20,432 nt of DNA, from the NCBI GenBank assembly GCA_002502245.1, contig DAPW01000020.1, positions 65,857 to 86,288 of the forward strand, read 5' to 3'. Numbering within the stretch: the first letter of the stretch is position 1; every line of letters begins with the position of its first letter. Both the position numbers and the translations under genes were made by a program. This document shows, one piece after another, positions 16,771 to 20,432 of this stretch. The notes below the pieces were generated by a model. It was not told where the DNA came from and did no database searches. It saw only the letters and a list, made by a program, of their open reading frames with translations. This DNA is from Methanoregula sp. UBA154 (GTDB lineage: Archaea; Halobacteriota; Methanomicrobia; Methanomicrobiales; Methanospirillaceae).

Positions 16771-18672
16771 TCATCCCCTCCTCACCCGGCAGCTCTCCAG
16801 CTGCTCCTGCACCATCGGGAACAGGGTCAGGTCAGTGTGCGGGAGGAACGTGCTTGACGTGTATTCGTCCATGAAGGAAGGCTCCGCGTTCAGCTCGATA
16901 TAGGCAATCCTGTACGCGATCTCATCCAGGATCTTCCGGGCCCTCCGGTTCACGAGCGCGATATTCGCCCCGGCAATGGCGCCGTTCCCGATATTTTTGA
17001 TCTGCCCGATCGCGATCTCCGGTATCAGCCCGATGGTGGTCGCATTCTTCTTGTCCAGGTAGTTCCCGAATGCCCCGGCAAAGTAGATGGTTGAGACCTC
17101 TTTATGGGTGACTCCGGCCTGTTTCATGAGTGTTACACAGGCGGCATGGATGGATGCCTTGCTCATGATCAGGTTCTTGATGTCGTTCTCCGTGATCACG
17201 ATGTCTTTGCCGATATCGGTCTCCCGTGCCCATACAATGACAAATTCCGGGAAGTGTGCGGTTTTCCGGATCCGCGGGTTGTCGATCCCGGTGTTGATAT
17301 GCCCGGTGCGGTCGATGATGCAGGCAGTGAGCAGTCCGGCGAGCAGGTCAATGAGGCCGGAACCGCAGATCCCCCGGGGCCTGATACCATTGATCGTGGA
17401 ATAGCGGGGGTCCAGGGTAACGGGATCGATGGCGATCTTCTCGATGGCCCCGGGGTTCGCCCGCATGCCAAAGAGCACCTCGCCGCCTTCAAGCGCCGGG
17501 CCGGCAGCCCCGGCGCAGGCGAACATCCATTCCCTGTTGCCAAGGACGACTTCAAAATTTGTCCCGATATCGATCAGGAGCGAGATCTCCTCGCGGTCCG
17601 CCATGCCGCAGGCAAGGATATCTGCAATGATGTCCCCGCCGATGAAGTCGCTGACGGCCGGGAAGAGGAAGAGCCCGCCGTTCGGGTTGCAGGCGATCCC
17701 GATCCTCCCGGATGCAACCGACAGGGCCCTGCGCACGACCGGGACATAGGGTTCTGCAATCATGTATGCCGGGTCGATACCGAGCAGCATATGGGTCATG
17801 ACCGTATTACCGGCAACCACCACTTCGTAGATATCTTCCCGGTCAATGCCGGCCGTGTTGGAAGCGGCAGTGAGGGCCTGGTTGATGCTCTCCACGGCAA
17901 GTGCCTGCAGACGGTCGAGCCCGTTTTTCCGGGCAAAGTTCACGCGGGCAAGGATATCCTCGCCGCAACTGATCTGCTTGTTGTAGTTCGACGCAATGCT
18001 CACCATTTTTCCGGTTACAAGGTCCCAGAGATAGACGACAATGGTGGTAGACCCGAGATCGACTGCCGCACCATAGACCCGTTTCGAGGTATCGTTCTCC
18101 TGGAGGTCGACAAGGCGGTAGCCGCCGGGAACGAGGGCGATCGTCCCGGTCACTTTCCATTCGCTGTGGCGCAGGATGCCGGGGATCACCCGGAGGACCT
18201 CGAGAGGCGCGTACATCTTCTCCGCTATCGGCCCGCCGCTCTTCTGGATCCCCCACAACAACCGCGAGAGATCCGGGGAGGGATCTGAAAGGGACGGGGG
18301 CTGCAGTTCAACGTAATATTTTTTCACGGACGGGCGGAGTTCGATCGGCTTGTCCTGCCCGTCCACCAGGATCTTCTGTTCCTGGATGAGCGTGCTTTCG
18401 GGAATGATAACATGGAGATCGCCCTGGACAAAGGTTTCGCAGGCAAGACAGGCCCCTTTTGCCAGTTCCTGGTCTGAAAAAAACCTCCCGTATTTCTGGA
18501 CATCGAATTCGGTCCTGCCGGACTGGATGAACACGACACATTTGCCGCATTTTCCCTGTCCGCCGCAGACCACGTTTATATTCAGCCCTGCCCGCTGGGC
18601 TGCATCGAGAATGGTCGTGCCCCGTTCCACGTCAATTTTGCGGTAACCGGGAAGGAATGTTACGGTGCGCAT
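16771..18672 (-). CDS. acsV: Reductive activator of corrinoid iron-sulfur protein (RACo/AcsV-type, DUF4445)
   Basis: Uses ATP to drive one-electron reduction of inactive cob(II)amide back to cob(I)amide in a corrinoid protein. The 633-aa chain has an N-terminal plant-type [2Fe-2S] ferredoxin domain with Cys36, Cys42, Cys45 and Cys78 (VVCGGQGKCGKC, then CLAC). A linker and middle domain follow (about 85-205), then the ASKHA-fold ATPase (about 210-633) with AAVDLGSTTIVVYLWD, VVAGNTVMTHMLLGI, LLIDIGTNFEVVLG and CAGAAGPALEGG. Length matches bacterial AcsV/RACo and differs from the methylamine activator RamA, which carries C-terminal ferredoxin-type clusters. ATG 18672 (MRTVTFLPGY) begins the ferredoxin fold; the frame is open to 18795 without recognisable sequence. 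A TATA-like box about 32 nt upstream suits this start. Confidence 0.88.
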   Translation of the reverse strand: MRTVTFLPGYRKIDVERGTTILDAAQRAGLNINVVCGGQGKCGKCVVFIQSGRTEFDVQKYGRFFSDQELAKGACLACETFVQGDLHVIIPESTLIQEQKILVDGQDKPIELRPSVKKYYVELQPPSLSDPSPDLSRLLWGIQKSGGPIAEKMYAPLEVLRVIPGILRHSEWKVTGTIALVPGGYRLVDLQENDTSKRVYGAAVDLGSTTIVVYLWDLVTGKMVSIASNYNKQISCGEDILARVNFARKNGLDRLQALAVESINQALTAASNTAGIDREDIYEVVVAGNTVMTHMLLGIDPAYMIAEPYVPVVRRALSVASGRIGIACNPNGGLFLFPAVSDFIGGDIIADILACGMADREEISLLIDIGTNFEVVLGNREWMFACAGAAGPALEGGEVLFGMRANPGAIEKIAIDPVTLDPRYSTINGIRPRGICGSGLIDLLAGLLTACIIDRTGHINTGIDNPRIRKTAHFPEFVIVWARETDIGKDIVITENDIKNLIMSKASIHAACVTLMKQAGVTHKEVSTIYFAGAFGNYLDKKNATTIGLIPEIAIGQIKNIGNGAIAGANIALVNRRARKILDEIAYRIAYIELNAEPSFMDEYTSSTFLPHTDLTLFPMVQEQLESCRVRRG

Positions 18673-18699
18673 AGCCTTGGTACCTACTTCAATCATGGG

Positions 18700-18708
18700 G
18701 ATATAAGA
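18700..18708 (-). promoter_or_regulatory. TATA-like box for the acsV-mesB-cooC unit
   Basis: TTCTTATAT on the minus strand is centred about 32 nt before ATG 18672, the usual archaeal spacing for a near-leaderless transcript. No strong ribosome-binding site precedes that ATG. Confidence 0.45.
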
Positions 18709-18919
18709 ATGAAATATCCTGCGGTTCAGGACGGTTCTAAAAGAACTGCGAAGGCCGGCCTGCGGCCTCCTTTCCCGTGGCCGGGGTTTTAGCAAACCTC
18801 TTCAACCGTGAGGAGGAGAATCACGATACCGATACTCACGGCAATCATGCCGGATGAAAGAAAACAGTACGCGGGTTCGGGTTTTGTTTTTGGGGTTATG
18901 ATGATTCCTCTGCTCTCTT
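18709..18919. other. Intergenic stretch upstream of acsV
   Basis: No recognised gene. A minus-strand reading from ATG 18848 to TAA 18789 would give a 19-residue hydrophobic peptide ending in acidic residues; no ribosome-binding site precedes it, so I do not annotate it as a gene. Confidence 0.4.
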
Positions 18920-19385
18920 GAAATCATTGTAACGTGATCAAATCGCCCCCCCCCTTGCGCCAGCCCTGCCCCCGTTGGGGGCTCAATCGCGCATGCGATG
19001 CCTCGGAAATATCTGTACAGAAAATTTCCCTGCGATTGTATACAGGTAATACGGCATAATCGCATACGGGGGATGCCCAAACGGCGGGGGCGGAGCCCCC
19101 GAGAGCGTCATGGTTGATATCCAATGATTTCTACTGAGCAATTTACTCTGAAAATCGAATTCTTTCGAGACAGAATAATGGGGGTTGAGACCCCCATACC
19201 CCCAACTATGATATATGCCACCGCCCCGAAGGGCGCCCCGCGGCGGATCAACGACTGATCTCTCTAAAAAAAACCCCGGACTGCCCCGCCGTGCCCCGCG
19301 ATGAGCCATGAGGCGGGGAGCCCTCATACCCGCGATTTTCAGGGTTACGGTGAACTCACGAAGTTCATTTCCGTTTCAACAGAGC
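18920..19385 (+). repeat. Interspersed multi-hairpin repeat, copy E (full length)
   Basis: The cleanest complete element, 466 bp. Order: GAAATCATTGTAACGTGATC; module 1 with CTGCCCCCGTTGGGGGC; a spacer of about 60 bp; module 2 with GGCGGGGGCGGAGCCCCC; module 3 with GAATTCTTTCGAGACAGAAT, ATGGGGGTTGAGACCCCCAT and the CCCGAAGGG inner hairpin; GGATCAACGACTGATCTCTC and an A-run; module 4 with an altered inner stem; and the terminal GGTGAACTCACGAAGTTCAT ending GTTTCAACAGAGC. It separates acsC from acsV. A 114-codon minus-strand ORF (18983-19327) is internal to the repeat. Confidence 0.85.
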
Positions 19386-19400
19386 AAAAATAAGAAAAAA
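19386..19400 (-). terminator. T-rich tract after the CoFeSP subunit gene
   Basis: TTTTTTCTTATTTTT on the minus strand directly follows the TGA at 19401-19403. It is a strong candidate U-rich archaeal terminator, which would separate the acsC transcript from the acsV unit. Confidence 0.65.
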
Positions 19401-20432
19401 TCAGGTACCGGGTGATTTATTCACCCACTCTTCCTGCAGGAATTCACCAATCTCGGCTGCGTCCCGGGGCCCGACAAGGACTTTCCAGCCGGTTGCTTCT
19501 TCAATCCTGCCGGAGAGCGGTGAAGCATATCCCGGTATGATCAGGTTCCGGTGTGCCACTTCATTCCCGACATCAAATTTTTTGAGGGAATCCTGGACAA
19601 GGGTCTCGTTCAGTTTTCCTGCGGCAACGGCCGTGAGTACGGAGAGCCCTTCCGTGTCCACGATCAGCATGAAGCAGGGCACCCGGCTCGACTCCAGGTA
19701 GCCCTGGAGCGTGAAGAACGTGAGCGAAAAGTTCACGGTCATCAGGACGGGGGCGTCCTTTCCGGGGTTCCCGACGCGGTACAGGCCGGGGTTCATCTGG
19801 ATCGGCTTCTGGGGGTCTGTATAGATATTCTGGCGGAGCGTCAGGGAAGCTTTCGCGGGACCCGGCGTGAGCGGTGCGGTGACAAGAACCGATGCATACT
19901 TGACAATTCCCAGCACCATCAGGGTATCCTGCTGCCCGGCCACAGAAGCATCGAGGTACACCGGGTACCCGAGCTCCGGAACCGAACGCGTGATCGCGAG
20001 CTGCCGTATCCCGGTAGACCGGATGACAAACGCGCCGGGGTTCTCCGGCGCGGGGTCAAGCACGAGATCCGGCACCCCTTCGGCCGTGCAGTCCTGCACG
20101 AGCCGGATGAGCCCGTCGAGGGTTGCAGCCCGGATGACGAGCGGGCACCCGTGCTTTTTTGCCAGTGCACACATCTCCCGGTAATTCTCACCGGTCGCCG
20201 CATGGAGGAGCGGCCGGTACGAGCCGCAGTGGACAAGGGCCGCCGCGAACGCGGCAGGATCCTGTGCAATGAGCACCGGGGGCAGGTGTGCCTGCTGCTG
20301 CTCGACGGCTGCAACCGCCCGGGCAAAGGTTTCCGCCGACCCGCTCGTATTCCTGATGGCTATGCCGCTGAAGCGGAGCTCGGTACCGACGCGAGTGAAG
20401 GTCTCGTCCCGCACCCGCCGGGTAACTGCGGC
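19401..20432 (-). CDS. acsC: Corrinoid iron-sulfur protein large (gamma) subunit, AcsC/CdhE type, N-terminus cut off by the window
   Basis: This subunit carries a cobamide and moves methyl groups between a tetrahydropterin carrier and acetyl-CoA synthase or another acceptor. The frame is open to the window edge; 343 aa are visible. The family is about 440-450 aa, so roughly 100 residues, including the N-terminal [4Fe-4S] domain, lie outside. Visible are the TIM-barrel (LRFSGIAIR, LVLDPAPENPG) and the C-terminal cobamide-binding domain: QNIYTDPQKPIQ, YRVGNPG, TVNFSLTFFTLQGYLESSR, VDTEGLSVLTAVAAGK, HRNLIIPGYASPLSG and LVGPRDAAEI. These match bacterial AcsC better, from memory of both families, than archaeal CdhE (which has VNTDGIGV and VIPGLAARLQG). 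The GTG at 20414 is not a credible start because the barrel is already in progress. The small subunit (AcsD) is probably outside the window. Confidence 0.88.
   Translation of the reverse strand, partial: AAVTRRVRDETFTRVGTELRFSGIAIRNTSGSAETFARAVAAVEQQQAHLPPVLIAQDPAAFAAALVHCGSYRPLLHAATGENYREMCALAKKHGCPLVIRAATLDGLIRLVQDCTAEGVPDLVLDPAPENPGAFVIRSTGIRQLAITRSVPELGYPVYLDASVAGQQDTLMVLGIVKYASVLVTAPLTPGPAKASLTLRQNIYTDPQKPIQMNPGLYRVGNPGKDAPVLMTVNFSLTFFTLQGYLESSRVPCFMLIVDTEGLSVLTAVAAGKLNETLVQDSLKKFDVGNEVAHRNLIIPGYASPLSGRIEEATGWKVLVGPRDAAEIGEFLQEEWVNKSPGT

Noticed and set aside
17104..18288. Long plus-strand open frame of 394 codons
   Set aside because: Antisense to the RACo-type activator; no domain, start signal or plausible composition.
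18673..18795. N-terminal extension of the activator to 18795
   Set aside because: The extra 41 residues are basic and unlike the family, and a TATA-like box lies within this stretch; ATG 18672 starts the ferredoxin fold.

Overview
The window looks like a GC-rich euryarchaeal chromosome, most likely a methanogen of the order Methanomicrobiales (Methanoregula-like). The pointers are a pyruvoyl-dependent arginine decarboxylase, corrinoid iron-sulfur protein and CODH/ACS-type accessory genes, TATA-like boxes about 25-35 nt before several starts, T-tract terminators, and a bacterial-type mutS-mutL pair. Genus is inferred from gene content and general resemblance, not from a database search.

Layout. 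(1) 1-4124, minus strand: mutS followed by mutL, overlapping by 17 bp; mutL runs off the left edge. (2) 4184-4912, minus: a multi-pass membrane protein with a zinc-protease HExxH motif; divergent from it, 5038-7131, a YyaL/SPATA20-type thioredoxin-fold protein. (3) 7132-8733: 1.6 kb without a convincing gene, holding two inverted copies of a multi-hairpin repeat around a short array of 111-112 bp tandem repeats. (4) 8734-12030, minus: a PPOX-fold flavin-binding protein, a CstB-like persulfide dioxygenase/rhodanese fusion, and a fusion of a 2H phosphoesterase with a calcineurin-like phosphoesterase. (5) 12205-12405: a truncated repeat copy. (6) 12608-13997, plus: a HAD hydrolase and pdaD. (7) 13998-14961: about 1 kb of the same repeat family. 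(8) 14962-20432, minus: cooC-type ATPase, a core (folate-independent) methionine-synthase-like protein, a RACo/AcsV-type reductive activator of corrinoid proteins, and, beyond another repeat copy, the C-terminal three quarters of a CoFeSP large subunit (AcsC/CdhE) that runs off the right edge.

The most interesting region is 14962-20432. Corrinoid iron-sulfur protein, its ATP-dependent reductive activator and a short MetE-like methyltransferase together suggest a route that moves methyl groups from the Wood-Ljungdahl/methanogenesis methyl carrier, via CoFeSP, to homocysteine. The visible part of the CoFeSP subunit resembles bacterial AcsC more than archaeal CdhE, so this may be an acetogen-type module carried by a methanogen. 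A T-rich tract after acsC and a TATA-like box before the activator suggest two transcription units.

The second interesting item is the repeat family: at least six full or partial copies built from the same ordered hairpin modules, some lacking modules, present only between genes, with base changes that preserve pairing in one stem.
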